In this document: piece by piece, positions 9,267 to 18,166 of the stretch
Layout: the number at the start of each line of letters is the position of its first letter
Position numbering within the stretch: the first letter of the stretch is position 1
Source: JAUYQR01 sp050632395
Lineage (GTDB): Bacteria; Pseudomonadota; Alphaproteobacteria; Rhodobacterales; Rhodobacteraceae
Direction of reading: 5' to 3'
Assembly (NCBI RefSeq): GCF_050632395.1
Contig: NZ_CP192600.1
Location: 1,488,001 to 1,552,000 of the forward strand
Length of the DNA: 64,000 bases
Notes under the pieces: model-generated
What the model saw: only the letters and a program-made list of their open reading frames with translations
What the model was told of the DNA's origin: nothing
The model's database searches: none
Program-made: the position numbers and the translations under genes

Positions 9267-9325
9267 CTTCTGAGAGTCTTGGTAAACCAATGGGTTAGGT
9301 GGCGAGTTAAGGTGTTGTTAGGGGT

Positions 9326-10123
9326 CTAGAGCCCCTGCAGCAGCGTATCGCAGAGGGCCGATTGTGGATCGGCCAGATCGTCGATCACGTTGAAATGGTG
9401 CTTGCCGGGCTGGGCGGTCCACGGGCATGCCCATTCCTCGGACAACACCCGCGCCTGCCACAGAAACGCTGGCCGCTCCTCCGCGCCAACCCAGACATGC
9501 GCCGAAACACCCGCACGCAAGGCCAGCCGAGCGGGACTTTCCGCCGCCGCCTCGGCCTCGTCGATCTGCAACACGCCGTTCATCGCCGTCGCCCGCAACG
9601 GCTCCAACTCCGTCAAGGGCGAGATCGGCACCACCCGCACCACCGGCAGATCCAGATCCGCGCAGCCCATCCGTGCCGACAGATGCCCGCCCGCCGAATG
9701 GCCCGTCACCACCATCGGCCCCGCCACTCGCGAAGCCACCATCCGGCAGGCCTCGGCGATCTCGGCCGTCATCGCCCCGATCCGTGCCTCTGGGGCAAGC
9801 GTGTAGGACGGCATCGCCACCGCAAACCCCCGCGCCAAAGGCCCCGCCGCCAGATGCGACCAGAGGCTGCGGTCGAACGCCTTCCAGTAGCCGCCGTGAA
9901 CGAAGACGACCGTTCCCCGCACCTCGCCCTGAGGATGAAACAGGTCCAGCACCTGACGCGCGCCCGGACCATAGGGCAGGCCGATGCCGGCACGCGCCCC
10001 AAGAGCCGCGCGGAAGCGGGCGGCGTCGGCTTCCCAGCGCGGCGGATAATCGGCGGCACCGGGGATGAAATCGCCGTTGGCGTAATCGCGGTCCGGGTCA
10101 TGCGCGGAATATGCCGGCCTCAT
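9326..10123 (-). CDS. Alpha/beta-hydrolase, kynurenine formamidase-like esterase
   Basis: 265 residues from the ATG at 10123, which overlaps the stop of the methyltransferase gene (ATGA). The oxyanion motif HGGYWKAFDRS, nucleophile elbow GHSAGG and C-terminal histidine in GKHHFNVID complete a Ser-Asp-His serine hydrolase. HGGYW is typical of the arylformamidase/BNA7-like branch. It is last in a three-gene operon with the methyltransferase and the UxaA dehydratase. In that setting it more likely hydrolyses a sugar-derived ester or lactone than formylkynurenine; this is inference. Confidence 0.82.
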   Translation of the reverse strand: MRPAYSAHDPDRDYANGDFIPGAADYPPRWEADAARFRAALGARAGIGLPYGPGARQVLDLFHPQGEVRGTVVFVHGGYWKAFDRSLWSHLAAGPLARGFAVAMPSYTLAPEARIGAMTAEIAEACRMVASRVAGPMVVTGHSAGGHLSARMGCADLDLPVVRVVPISPLTELEPLRATAMNGVLQIDEAEAAAESPARLALRAGVSAHVWVGAEERPAFLWQARVLSEEWACPWTAQPGKHHFNVIDDLADPQSALCDTLLQGL

Positions 10124-10899
10124 GGTTTCACCGCCGACAGATGCGTCGGGCAATGTTCGCCCGCGTCCAGCACCGGGATCATCTTTTCCCAGATCGCGAT
10201 GTTGCGGTCGACAAAGTCCTTGCCCACCCGATCCTCCGCCTTGCGCCCCAAGGGTCCCTTCAGCCGCGCCAACTCGTCCCGCGCCTCGCGCCGATACCAT
10301 TCGTTGCGGGGCCGCGTGACAACGTCGACGAACCCCGCCGCCTCCATCGCCGCTCGGTATTCCGCCGCCGTCGCCATCCCGAAATCGAGCCCCTCCGCCG
10401 CGACATAGGCCTGCATCGCCGCCGACGGCGTTTCCGACCCCGCCAGCCAGTCCGACGCAAGGAACCGCCCGCCGGGTCGCAGCACGCGGAACACCTCGGC
10501 CATCAAGGCCCGCTTGTCATGGATATGCACGATGGAATCTTTGGAAAATACCACGTCAAAGGTGCCGGGCGGAAACGGCAGCGGGCCCGGCACCACCTTG
10601 ACCAGCCCGATCCGCCCGGTTAGCCCGCGCGCGGCAATCAGCGCCCGCGCGTGGTCCAGCACCACGTCTTCGACGTCGATCCCGGTGACGTAGCCCGCCC
10701 CCAGCCCTTCGACCAGGGCCATAGCCGTGCCGCCCGCGCCCGACCCGATTTCCAGCACCGCCGCGCCGCGGATATCCTCGCCCCCGACGATCCTGCCCAC
10801 TTCCGCGGTGCCGCCCGGCGACAGGAACCCCTCGCCCCAGATCGCCTCGCAAAGCGCGATCATGTGGGCCGGATAATGGCCCGTCGCGGCCTCGGTCAC
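10120..10899 (-). CDS. Class I SAM-dependent methyltransferase
   Basis: About 259 residues from a GTG start at 10899 that overlaps the uxaA stop (GTGA); an ATG at 10920 inside uxaA would add seven residues. Motif I is VLEIGSGAGGTAMAL, followed by the acidic residue in TGIDVEDVV and by FDVVFSKDSIVHI and LRPGGRFLASDW. The layout resembles phosphoethanolamine or small-molecule N/O-methyltransferases. It sits between a sugar-acid dehydratase and an esterase. The substrate is unknown. Confidence 0.8.
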   Translation of the reverse strand: MTEAATGHYPAHMIALCEAIWGEGFLSPGGTAEVGRIVGGEDIRGAAVLEIGSGAGGTAMALVEGLGAGYVTGIDVEDVVLDHARALIAARGLTGRIGLVKVVPGPLPFPPGTFDVVFSKDSIVHIHDKRALMAEVFRVLRPGGRFLASDWLAGSETPSAAMQAYVAAEGLDFGMATAAEYRAAMEAAGFVDVVTRPRNEWYRREARDELARLKGPLGRKAEDRVGKDFVDRNIAIWEKMIPVLDAGEHCPTHLSAVKP

Positions 10900-12407
10900 A
10901 TCACCGCCCCGATCTGCCAAGGCACGAACTCCGCCCCGCCAAAGCCCAACTCCTCCGACAGCGATTTCTGCCCCGAGGCGACGGCGATGATCCGGTCAAG
11001 GATCTCTTCGCCCTTGGCCTCGATGCTCACCCCGTCAAGGATGTCGCCACAGTTGATGTCCATATCCTCGGCCATGCGGGCATACATCTCGCTGTTCGTC
11101 GCCAGCTTGATGCAGGGGCTGGGCTTGTAACCCGACACCGATCCGCGGCCTGTGGTGAACACGATCATCGTCGCCCCGCTGGCAATTTGCCCCGTCACCG
11201 AACACGGATCATATCCGGGGCTGTCCATGTAGACAAACCCGGGCTCCGTGATCGGTTCCGCAAATTTGTAGACCCCGGCCAAGGGGGCCGTGCCGCCCTT
11301 CGCCACCGCACCCAACGATTTTTCAAGGATCGTCGTCAGCCCGCCCTTCTTGTTGCCGGGCGAGGGGTTGTTGTCCATCTCGCCACCGTTGCGGGCGGTG
11401 TAATCCTCCCACCAGCGGATGCGCTCCAGCAGCTTTTCGCCCACCTCGGGCTTCACCGCGCGGCGTGTCAGCAGATGCTCCGCCCCATAGATTTCAGGCG
11501 TTTCCGACAGGATCGTCGTCCCGCCCATCCGCACCAGAAGGTCGCTTGCATGACCCAGGGCCGGGTTCGCCGTGATCCCGGAATACCCGTCCGACCCGCC
11601 GCATTGCAGCCCGACCATCAGCTTTGACACCGGCGCAGGCGCCCGCGCGACACGGGAGGCGACCTCGGCCATCTCGCGCAGCACGCGCAGCCCCGCCTCG
11701 ATGGTGGCCCGCGTGCCACCCGTCCCCTGAATCGTCATGTAGCGGAAGTTGCCGTCCGGGCGCAGCCGTCCTTGGCCCACAAGGTCTGGCACCTGCATCA
11801 CCTCGCAGCCAAGGCCCACCAGCAATATCCCTCCGAAATTCGGGTTGCGGGCATAGCCTTTCAGGGTCCGCATCAGGGTGTCGTAGCCTTCGTTCACGCC
11901 CGACATGCCGCAGCCGGTGTTGTGGACGATCGGCACGAAGCCGTCGATGTTCGGCATGGATGACAGGATCGGGTCTTTCTCCGCCGCCTCGGCAATGAAC
12001 CGCGCGACCGAACCGGAACAGTTCACGCTGGTCAGGATGCCAAGGTAATTCCGCGTGCCCACTGTGCCGTCCGGGCGGTGATAGCCCATGAAGGTTTTCG
12101 GCTCCAACGGGGGCAGGGGGTGCGATTCCGCGCCGATGGCATAGTCGCTGGAATGTGGCCCCATCCCAAGGTTGTGGGTGTGGATATGCGCGCCCGCCGC
12201 GATGTCCTCGGTCGCCTGCCCGATGATCTGGCCATAGCGGATCACCTTTTCACCCTTGGCGATGGCCCGCGTGGCGATCTTGTGGCCGCGCGGCACCGCG
12301 CCCGCCAGCGCCACGTCCAGACCGGTCGACCGGTCGCCAGCCCGCAGATCGGCCAAGGCGATCACCACATTGTCCGCCGCGTGCAGCCGGATCACCCCTT
12401 CAGCCAT
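10896..12407 (-). CDS. UxaA-family altronate/galactarate-type dehydratase
   Basis: 503 residues, full length for UxaA. An N-terminal SAF domain occupies about residues 1-95 (HTHNLGMGPHSSDY), followed by the catalytic region with conserved cysteines and metal-site motifs: NCSGSVARF, HNTGCGMSG, GLGCEVMQ, LQCGGSDGYSG, NKKGGLTTILEKSLG and FTTGRGS. Members dehydrate sugar acids such as D-altronate to 2-keto-3-deoxy acids, using an iron site. It is transcribed away from the GntR regulator, and the shared operator at 12443 lies 36 bp upstream of its ATG. The substrate may be a different aldonate, since no uxuA/uxaC gene is nearby. Confidence 0.9.
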   Translation of the reverse strand: MAEGVIRLHAADNVVIALADLRAGDRSTGLDVALAGAVPRGHKIATRAIAKGEKVIRYGQIIGQATEDIAAGAHIHTHNLGMGPHSSDYAIGAESHPLPPLEPKTFMGYHRPDGTVGTRNYLGILTSVNCSGSVARFIAEAAEKDPILSSMPNIDGFVPIVHNTGCGMSGVNEGYDTLMRTLKGYARNPNFGGILLVGLGCEVMQVPDLVGQGRLRPDGNFRYMTIQGTGGTRATIEAGLRVLREMAEVASRVARAPAPVSKLMVGLQCGGSDGYSGITANPALGHASDLLVRMGGTTILSETPEIYGAEHLLTRRAVKPEVGEKLLERIRWWEDYTARNGGEMDNNPSPGNKKGGLTTILEKSLGAVAKGGTAPLAGVYKFAEPITEPGFVYMDSPGYDPCSVTGQIASGATMIVFTTGRGSVSGYKPSPCIKLATNSEMYARMAEDMDINCGDILDGVSIEAKGEEILDRIIAVASGQKSLSEELGFGGAEFVPWQIGAVM

Positions 12408-12420
12408 GTCAGCCCCTTCC

Positions 12421-12460
12421 TTGACAGCGTGCAGTCCTTGCCTAACATGTTAGCATGTTA
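12421..12460 (+). promoter_or_regulatory. Promoter and operator site 1 (GntR gene / uxaA divergent region)
   Basis: TTGACA (12421-12426), a 16-bp spacer and TAACAT (12443-12448) form a good sigma-70 promoter. Six bases later comes the ATG of the GntR gene at 12455, so the mRNA would be leaderless. TAACATGTTAGCATGTTA (12443-12460) contains the perfect inverted repeat AACATG-N4-CATGTT and covers both the -10 box and the start codon. Related sites lie at 16194, 23086 and 28101. Autorepression by the GntR protein is inferred. Confidence 0.75.
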
Positions 12461-13195
12461 CAACCAGCCGAGCCCGCCTCACAAGAGCAGACCGCCGCGA
12501 TGCGGCTCTTGCCGCTGGCGCAGTTTTCCGGCTCGCTCGGTCAGAAGGTCTACCAGACGCTCCGCCACGCGATCCTGTCCTTGGCGTACAGCCCTGGCGA
12601 AATCCTGCGTAAGCCCGACATTTGCGCCGCCCTCGGCGTGTCACGCAGCCCGGTGGCCGATGCGGTGGCGCGGCTGCAGGTCGAGGGGCTGGTCGATGTG
12701 GTGCCACAGGCCGGCACCTTCGTCGCCCGCTTTTCAATGCGAGAGATTCGCGAAGGCGCCTTCCTGCGCGAGGCGATCGAGGTTGCAGCGGTCGAACTCG
12801 TCGCGCCAACCATCACCGACGACCAACTGCAACGTCTGCGCCGCAACCTCACCGTGCAGGCCGCCCTTGTGGCTGACGGCGACATTCCGGGCTTCTACAC
12901 GCTGGATGGTGACATGCACGAGATGCTCCTGTCGTTCACCGGCTTTCCGAAATTGGCGCAGGTGTCCGATACCGCATGGCTCCATGTCAACCGCGCGCGC
13001 CAGCTGATCCTGCCCGTCCCCGGCCGCATCGAGGCGACGCTGGCCGAACACGCAGCGATCCTCGCCGCCCTCGAAGCCCGTGATCCGGCGGCAGCCCGCG
13101 ATGCCGTGCGCAGCCACCTGCGCCAGCTTGTCACCTATCTCGAACCTCTGGAACGGGACCGTCCCGATCTTTTCAACCGACCTGAAAGCGCCTGA
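12455..13195 (+). CDS. GntR-family (FadR/FCD) transcriptional regulator of the carbohydrate locus
   Basis: 246 residues if translation begins at 12455, where the ATG lies six bases after a -10 box (leaderless). An ATG at 12500 gives a 231-residue alternative. The winged helix covers about residues 27-95 (LGQKVYQTLRHAILS, GVSRSPVADAVARLQVEGLV), followed by an all-helical FCD ligand domain with metal-site residues in DGDMHEMLL, HVNRAR and EHAAILAALEARD. FCD regulators bind sugar acids or similar small molecules. It is first in an operon with a sugar isomerase and a ribokinase-like kinase. It is the obvious candidate to bind the four-copy TRACATGYTAGYATG operator. Confidence 0.88.
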   Translation: MLQPAEPASQEQTAAMRLLPLAQFSGSLGQKVYQTLRHAILSLAYSPGEILRKPDICAALGVSRSPVADAVARLQVEGLVDVVPQAGTFVARFSMREIREGAFLREAIEVAAVELVAPTITDDQLQRLRRNLTVQAALVADGDIPGFYTLDGDMHEMLLSFTGFPKLAQVSDTAWLHVNRARQLILPVPGRIEATLAEHAAILAALEARDPAAARDAVRSHLRQLVTYLEPLERDRPDLFNRPESA

Positions 13196-14157
13196 TGACC
13201 TTGCCCAACCGTCCCCGCTACGCGGCCCGCCTCAATGCCTTCAAGGTCAAGGGCGGCACCGTGGCCGACATGATCCGCGGGGCCGGGCAGGTGGCTGGCC
13301 TTTCCGCTGCCGACCTGAACTATCCCGACCATTTCGAACACCACCAGCCCGCCGACCTTACGCGCCTGCTGGCCGATCAGGGCATGGCGCTGAACGGCCT
13401 CGCGATGCGCTATTACACCGAGGCCGGCTTCAAGCTTGGCGCCTTCACCCACCCCGACGCCGCCACCCGCCGCGCCGCGATCGACCTCACGAAGCGCGGC
13501 ATCGACACCTGCGCCGCGATGGGCGGCACCCAGATGACCCTCTGGATGGGGCAGGACGGCTTCGACTACGCCTTCCAGGCCAACTACGCCCGGATGTGGG
13601 ATGACACCCTCGCCGCCATCGCCGAGGTCGCCGACCACAACCCCGCCATCGACATCGCCATCGAATACAAACCCAACGAACCCCGCGCCTTCGCCCTGAT
13701 GCCCGACATGACGACGACCCTTCTTGCGTTGAAGGACATCGCGCGCCCCAACACCGGTGTCACCCTCGACTTCGCCCATATGCTTTACGCCGGCGAAATG
13801 CCCGCCCGTGCCGCCCAGCTTGCCGCCCGCCACTCCCGCATCCTCGGCGTGCACCTGAACGACGGCTACGGCAAGCGTGACGACGGGCTGATGGTCGGCA
13901 CCGTTCACCCGGTGCAGACGGTGGAGCTGTTCGTCGAACTGATCCGCGCGGGCTATGACGGCGTGATCTACTTCGACACCTTCCCCGACCTTTCCGGCCT
14001 GAACCCGGCAGATGAGGCCGCGACCAACATCCACCTCACCGACCGCCTGCGCGCCACCGCCGCCCGCCTCGCCACCGACCCCGCCCTTGCCGAGGCGCAA
14101 GCCCGCCAGGACGCCGCAGCAACCACCCGCATCGTGACGAACGCGCTTTATGCCTGA
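13195..14157 (+). CDS. Sugar isomerase/epimerase, xylose isomerase-like TIM barrel
   Basis: 320 residues, starting at the ATG that overlaps the GntR stop (TGATG). It is an AP-endonuclease-2/xylose isomerase-like barrel: SAADLNYPDHF, then the metal-ligand strands IDIAIEYKPNEP (Glu), VTLDFAHMLYAGE (Asp/His), GVHLNDGYGKRDDGLMVGTVHP (His/Asp) and GVIYFDTFP. Such enzymes interconvert ketoses and aldoses or epimerise ketoses; the L-rhamnose isomerase (RhaI-like) and tagatose epimerase branches are the closest by eye. The stop overlaps the next kinase gene by 8 bp. The substrate is not known. Confidence 0.82.
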   Translation: MTLPNRPRYAARLNAFKVKGGTVADMIRGAGQVAGLSAADLNYPDHFEHHQPADLTRLLADQGMALNGLAMRYYTEAGFKLGAFTHPDAATRRAAIDLTKRGIDTCAAMGGTQMTLWMGQDGFDYAFQANYARMWDDTLAAIAEVADHNPAIDIAIEYKPNEPRAFALMPDMTTTLLALKDIARPNTGVTLDFAHMLYAGEMPARAAQLAARHSRILGVHLNDGYGKRDDGLMVGTVHPVQTVELFVELIRAGYDGVIYFDTFPDLSGLNPADEAATNIHLTDRLRATAARLATDPALAEAQARQDAAATTRIVTNALYA

Positions 14158-15040
14158 CCCCGTGATCCTTTCCGCCGGCTCACTCCACCTCGACGTCATC
14201 GTCGAAGCCCCCGGCCTGCCGCGCCCCGACCAGACCGTCACCGGCACCGCCGTCACCTACGCCTTCGGCGGCAAGGGCGGCAACCAGGCCGCCGCCGCCG
14301 CCCGCGCCGGGGCCGAGGCGCATATGGCCGGCGCCACCGGCACCGACGACTTCGCCGCCACCCTGCGCGCCGCCCTCGACAGCGCGCATGTCCGCCGCGC
14401 AGGGGTGCAGACCCACCCCGGCCCCTCCGGCATGTCGGTCGCGATCCTCGATCCCGAAGGCACCTACGGCGCAGTCATCGTCTCGGGCGCGAACCTCCTC
14501 TACCGCCCCGAAGCCACCGCTTTCCCCAAACGCTGCGCAGCACTCCTTTTGCAAAACGAAATCCCCGAGGCGGCAAACCTCCACCTCGCCCGCCGCGCCG
14601 CCAGCGCCGGCATCCGCGTCATCCTGAACGCAGCCCCCGCCCGCCCCACGTCACCCGAACTGCTGCGCCTCACCGACCTCCTGATCGTCAACCGGGGCGA
14701 AGCCGCCGACCTGCTCGGCCTGCCCGAAGCCACCCTCAACCCTGGCGACGCCGCAAAAGCCCTGACCGCCCTCGGCCCCAAGGCCACCATCGTCACCCTC
14801 GGGGCCGATGGCCTCGCCGCCGACCGCTTCATCCAAAGCCCGATCCTCGCCAAGGTGATCTCCACCCACGGCGCGGGCGATGCCTTCACCGGTGCGCTGG
14901 CCGCCGAATGGGCGCGGGGCATCCCGCTGGAACATGCCGCCCGCTTTGCGCAAGCCGCCGCCTCGCTCCACGTCGCCACCCCGCCTGCCGACCGCGCCGC
15001 GATCACTGAAACCGCGATCCGCCAGCGCCTCACCGGCTGA
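14150..15040 (+). CDS. PfkB-family carbohydrate kinase (ribokinase-like), copy 1
   Basis: 296 residues. The N-terminal PfkB signature is GGKGGNQAAAAARAGAEAHM and the C-terminal catalytic motif is STHGAGDAFTGALAAEW, with the catalytic Asp in GAGD. It phosphorylates a sugar hydroxyl using ATP. It overlaps the isomerase gene, so the product of that enzyme is probably its substrate. A second ribokinase-like gene lies at 29769. The two are clearly different proteins and may act on different intermediates. Confidence 0.87.
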   Translation: MPDPVILSAGSLHLDVIVEAPGLPRPDQTVTGTAVTYAFGGKGGNQAAAAARAGAEAHMAGATGTDDFAATLRAALDSAHVRRAGVQTHPGPSGMSVAILDPEGTYGAVIVSGANLLYRPEATAFPKRCAALLLQNEIPEAANLHLARRAASAGIRVILNAAPARPTSPELLRLTDLLIVNRGEAADLLGLPEATLNPGDAAKALTALGPKATIVTLGADGLAADRFIQSPILAKVISTHGAGDAFTGALAAEWARGIPLEHAARFAQAAASLHVATPPADRAAITETAIRQRLTG

Positions 15041-15046
15041 GCCTTG

Positions 15047-15078
15047 CTCTTTGCCCAAATATCCCTGTGCGGAGCGCA
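15047..15078 (-). repeat. GGATATTT dispersed repeat, partial copy in reverse orientation
   Basis: Read on the minus strand this is GGGATATTTGGGCAAAGAG, matching the core of the repeats at 29252, 43096, 43848 and 47862. It lies between convergent genes (kinase and aldo-keto reductase). No gene is present in the 101-bp gap. Confidence 0.55.
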
Positions 15079-15141
15079 CGGAGCCAAGCGGGCCATGCCC
15101 GCGCCAGCGACCCCAAAGACCTGCGGTGCCAGCCGCTCCGC

Positions 15142-16173
15142 TCAGAAACCGCCCGCCACCGGCGCACCTTCGGCAATCAGGCCCTCGGCCTGCAAATCGG
15201 CCCAAAGTGCGGGCGGAATCACCGCCGCCGCCGCCGCCACATTGCCCGCCATCTCGGCCACGCCCTGTCCGCCGGGGATCACGCTTACCGTCGCCGGATG
15301 CAGCAGCGGAAACCGGAACGCCGCATCCACCAGCCGCACGCCATGCGCGGCGCAGACCGCCTGCAACCGCCCCGCGCGCTCTAGCACCGCCTCCGGCGCG
15401 GGCGCATAGTTGTACATCGCTCCCGGTCGCGGCCCGGTGGCAAGTATCCCCGAGTTATACGGCCCGCCGATCACCACGCCCACGCCCCGCGCCGCCGCCC
15501 GGTCCATGAACCCCAGCGCCCCCTGCTCCAGCAGCGTATAGCGCCCGGCCAGCAGGAACAGGTCGAAATCCCCCCGCTCCATCAGCCAATCGCAGGCCTC
15601 CGCCTCGTTCACCCCGGCCCCGAAGGCCCGGATCACGCCTTCGTCGCGCAACCGTCGCAACGCCAGATAGCCGCCCGCGATGAACTCGCCCAACCGCTCG
15701 TCGCGCGCCGCAGCCGACCCGTGGGTGAACACATCCAGATCATGCGCATAAACCACATCCACCCGGTCCAGCCCCAGACGTTCCAGCGAGAACTCAAGGC
15801 TGCGCAACACCCCGTCATAGGAATAGTCGAACACCTCGCTGCGGGACGGAACGTCGATCCACTTGCCGATGCCATCGCGCTTGTCGGGATCCACTCGCCG
15901 CAGCAGCCGCCCGATCTTGGTCGAGATCACGTAGCTGTCGCGCGGCTTGCCCCGCAGGAACGGGTTCAGCCGGGTTTCCGACAGGCCAAGGCCATAAAGC
16001 GGCGCCGTATCGAAATACCGCACTCCGGCAGCCCAGGCCGCGTCCATCACCGCCCGCGCCTCCTCACCCGTCACCGCCTTGAACAGGTTGCCCAAGGGCG
16101 CCGTGCCCAACCCCAGTTCGGTGAACCGCAGCCCGCCGTTGCCCAACCGGTCCCATGCCCGCGTTTTCTGCAT
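15142..16173 (-). CDS. Aldo-keto reductase, L-fucose / D-threo-aldose 1-dehydrogenase-like
   Basis: 343 residues, with a good ribosome site (AGGAG, 7 nt) and operator site 2 starting 21 bp upstream. The catalytic tetrad is visible: Asp and Tyr in FDTAPLYGLGLSE, Lys in VISTKIGRLLRR and His in VVYAHDLDVF. The NAD(P)-binding end is ATVSVIPGGQGVAEMAGN. This branch includes bacterial L-fucose (D-threo-aldose) 1-dehydrogenase and pyridoxal 4-dehydrogenase. Together with the two FucU-like mutarotases here, oxidation of a free sugar at C1 is a sensible inference. Confidence 0.83.
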   Translation of the reverse strand: MQKTRAWDRLGNGGLRFTELGLGTAPLGNLFKAVTGEEARAVMDAAWAAGVRYFDTAPLYGLGLSETRLNPFLRGKPRDSYVISTKIGRLLRRVDPDKRDGIGKWIDVPSRSEVFDYSYDGVLRSLEFSLERLGLDRVDVVYAHDLDVFTHGSAAARDERLGEFIAGGYLALRRLRDEGVIRAFGAGVNEAEACDWLMERGDFDLFLLAGRYTLLEQGALGFMDRAAARGVGVVIGGPYNSGILATGPRPGAMYNYAPAPEAVLERAGRLQAVCAAHGVRLVDAAFRFPLLHPATVSVIPGGQGVAEMAGNVAAAAAVIPPALWADLQAEGLIAEGAPVAGGF

Positions 16174-16193
16174 CGCGCTCTCCTGAAAATCAC

Positions 16194-16210
16194 TGACATG
16201 CTAGTATGAC
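16194..16210. promoter_or_regulatory. Operator site 2 between aldo-keto reductase and BtpA genes
   Basis: TGACATGCTAGTATGAC matches the TRACATGYTAGYATG consensus shared with 12443, 23086 and 28101. It sits 21 bp before the reductase ATG and 56 bp before the BtpA ATG, so it could control both divergent operons. On the minus strand CATACT is a possible -10 box. Confidence 0.7.
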
Positions 16211-16265
16211 GGCGCTTCCAGACCAACTTCTTTCACGCTAGCCTCTCCGCCAACGGAGGATGCGA

Positions 16266-17078
16266 ATGACACGGTTTCAACAGGTTTTCGGCGCGGGAAA
16301 GCCCGTGATCGCGATGGTTCATCTTGGCGCGCTGCCCGGCACGCCCCTGCATGACGGGGCCGCCGGAATGGATGGCATCCTCGCCGCCGCCACCGCCGAT
16401 CTTGCAGCACTGCAAGCCGCCGGGGTCGATGCGGTGATGTTCGGCAACGAAAATGACCGGCCGTATGAACTCAAGGTCGACACCGCCTCCACCGCCGCGA
16501 TGGCCTTTGTCATCGGGCGCCTGCGCGACCGCATCACTGTGCCCTTCGGCGTCAACGTGCTGTGGGATCCGATGGCCACGATGGCATTGGCCGCCGCAAC
16601 CGGTGCCGCCTTCGTGCGCGAGATTTTCACCGGCACCTACGCCTCCGACATGGGCCTCTGGTCGCCCGACGCGGGCGCCGCCCGCCGCTACGGCTCGCGG
16701 CTCGGGGCAGGGGGGGTGGCCACGCTTTACAACGTCTCGGCGGAATTTGCAGGCTCACTCGACCCGCGCTCCTTGCCCGACCGCGCGCGGTCGGCGGTGT
16801 TCTCCTCGGTCCCCGATGCCGTCCTGGTCTCCGGCGCCATCACCGGCGAGGCCGCGCGGATGGAAGATCTGGAGGCGGTGAAACGCGTCCTGCCCACCAC
16901 CCCCGTCCTCGCCAACACCGGCGTCAAGCACGCCACCATAGCCGAGGTCCTGCGCATCGCAGACGGCTGCATCGTCGGCTCAGCGCTCAAGGTCGGCGGC
17001 GACACCTGGGCCGCCGTCGACCCCGACCGCGCGAAGGATTTCATGGACCGCGCCCGCGCCGCACGGGGTGGCCGCTGA
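16266..17078 (+). CDS. BtpA/SgcQ-family TIM-barrel protein
   Basis: 270 residues from the ATG at 16266, chosen because GGAGG lies 6 nt upstream; the ATG at 16260 abuts that site. The family signature is clear: KPVIAMVHLGALPGTPLHDG, DAVMFGNENDRPY, VPFGVNVLWDPMATMALAAATGAAFVREIFTGTYASDMG, and ADGCIVGSALKVGG at the phosphate-binding end. The name BtpA comes from a cyanobacterial photosystem I biogenesis factor, but SgcQ in E. coli sits in a sugar operon. The M42 hydrolase gene next door is the same partner as E. coli SgcX, so a sugar-metabolic role is preferred. Confidence 0.88.
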   Translation: MTRFQQVFGAGKPVIAMVHLGALPGTPLHDGAAGMDGILAAATADLAALQAAGVDAVMFGNENDRPYELKVDTASTAAMAFVIGRLRDRITVPFGVNVLWDPMATMALAAATGAAFVREIFTGTYASDMGLWSPDAGAARRYGSRLGAGGVATLYNVSAEFAGSLDPRSLPDRARSAVFSSVPDAVLVSGAITGEAARMEDLEAVKRVLPTTPVLANTGVKHATIAEVLRIADGCIVGSALKVGGDTWAAVDPDRAKDFMDRARAARGGR

Positions 17079-18166
17079 TGCCGCCGATGCGCGACCTTCT
17101 GACCGAACTGATGCTGATCCCCGGCCTTTCGGGCTACGAGGCGCGCGTCGCCCGCGCCATCGCCGCCCACCTCGACAGCATGGGTCTGCCCCACACCTCC
17201 GACCGTCTCGGCAACCTCTCCTGCACCATCCCCGGCGATCCGGCACTGCCTTCGGTGATGATCTTCACCCACATGGATCAGCTTGGCTTCATCGTGCGCA
17301 AGATCGAACCGACCGGCCTCATCCGCCTCGAACGCCTCGGCGGCGTCCCCGAACGCGCGCTTCCCTCGCAGGCCGTGGTCCTCTCTACCGACGAAGGCGA
17401 CATCCCCGGCGTCATCGCCAACAAATCCCATCACGCCACCACCCCGGATGAAAAGTACAAGGTCCTCCCCTACGCCGACCTCTACGTCGACGCAGGCTTC
17501 ACCTCGAAATCCGAGGCCGAGGCGGCGGGCATCCGCATCGGTACCCCCGTCACCTACCTTCCCCGCGTCGTGCCCCTGCACGGCACCCGCCTCGCCGGCA
17601 CCTCGGTCGACGACCGCGCCGGCTGCGCCATCCTCCTTGCCCTCGCACGCGCGCGGCAAGGCAAACCCGGCCCAACCCTCCACCTCGTCTGGTCGGTGCA
17701 GGAGGAGTTCAACCTTCGCGGCGTCCTGCCCGCCGCCACCGCCCTTCAACCCGCCATCGCGCTGCAGATCGACCTCCTCCTCGCCTGCGACACGCCCGAC
17801 ATGACCACCCGCGGCGATGTCACCCTTGGTGGCGGCCCCGGCATCTCGCTTTATTCGTTCCACGGCCGCGGCACCCTGAACGGCGTGATCCCGCACCCCG
17901 CCCTCGTCCGTCTGATGGAGGACGCCGCCACCGCCGCCAACCTCCCCCTGCAACGCTCCGCCCACACCGGCGCGCTGACCGACCTGTCCTATCTTCAGTT
18001 CATGGGCCCCGAAGGCATCGCCTGCCTCGATGTGGGCTTTCCCATGCGCTACTCCCACTCCTCGCTCGAAGTCGTCGACACCACCGACCTCGACGCCCTC
18101 ACCACCCTCCTCGACACCGCGCTCGACCACATCACCCCCGACCTCCAGCTCACCCGCCACGCATGA
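17078..18166 (+). CDS. M42-family metallo-aminopeptidase/endoglucanase-like protein (SgcX-like)
   Basis: 362 residues, starting at the ATG overlapping the BtpA stop. The two-metal site of the M42 family is intact: His-Asp in FTHMDQLGF, Asp in TSVDDRAG, Glu-Glu in VQEEFNLRG, Asp in ACDTPDMTTRG and a final His in RYSHSSLE. M42 enzymes are tetrahedral aminopeptidases, but SgcX/FrvX-type members are found in carbohydrate operons with unproven substrates. The overlap with an upstream sgcQ-like and a downstream FGGY kinase gene argues for a sugar or glycosylamine substrate. Cytoplasmic, with no signal peptide. Confidence 0.85.
   Translation: MPPMRDLLTELMLIPGLSGYEARVARAIAAHLDSMGLPHTSDRLGNLSCTIPGDPALPSVMIFTHMDQLGFIVRKIEPTGLIRLERLGGVPERALPSQAVVLSTDEGDIPGVIANKSHHATTPDEKYKVLPYADLYVDAGFTSKSEAEAAGIRIGTPVTYLPRVVPLHGTRLAGTSVDDRAGCAILLALARARQGKPGPTLHLVWSVQEEFNLRGVLPAATALQPAIALQIDLLLACDTPDMTTRGDVTLGGGPGISLYSFHGRGTLNGVIPHPALVRLMEDAATAANLPLQRSAHTGALTDLSYLQFMGPEGIACLDVGFPMRYSHSSLEVVDTTDLDALTTLLDTALDHITPDLQLTRHA

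Noticed and set aside
12500..13195. Start of the GntR regulator at 12500
   Set aside because: It remains possible, but the promoter with TTGACA-N16-TAACAT ending six bases before the ATG at 12455 favours the longer leaderless form; 12500 has only a weak ribosome site.
16266..17078. BtpA as a photosystem I factor linked to the nearby puc genes
   Set aside because: Purple bacteria have no photosystem I, and the SgcX-like neighbour and shared operator point to sugar metabolism.
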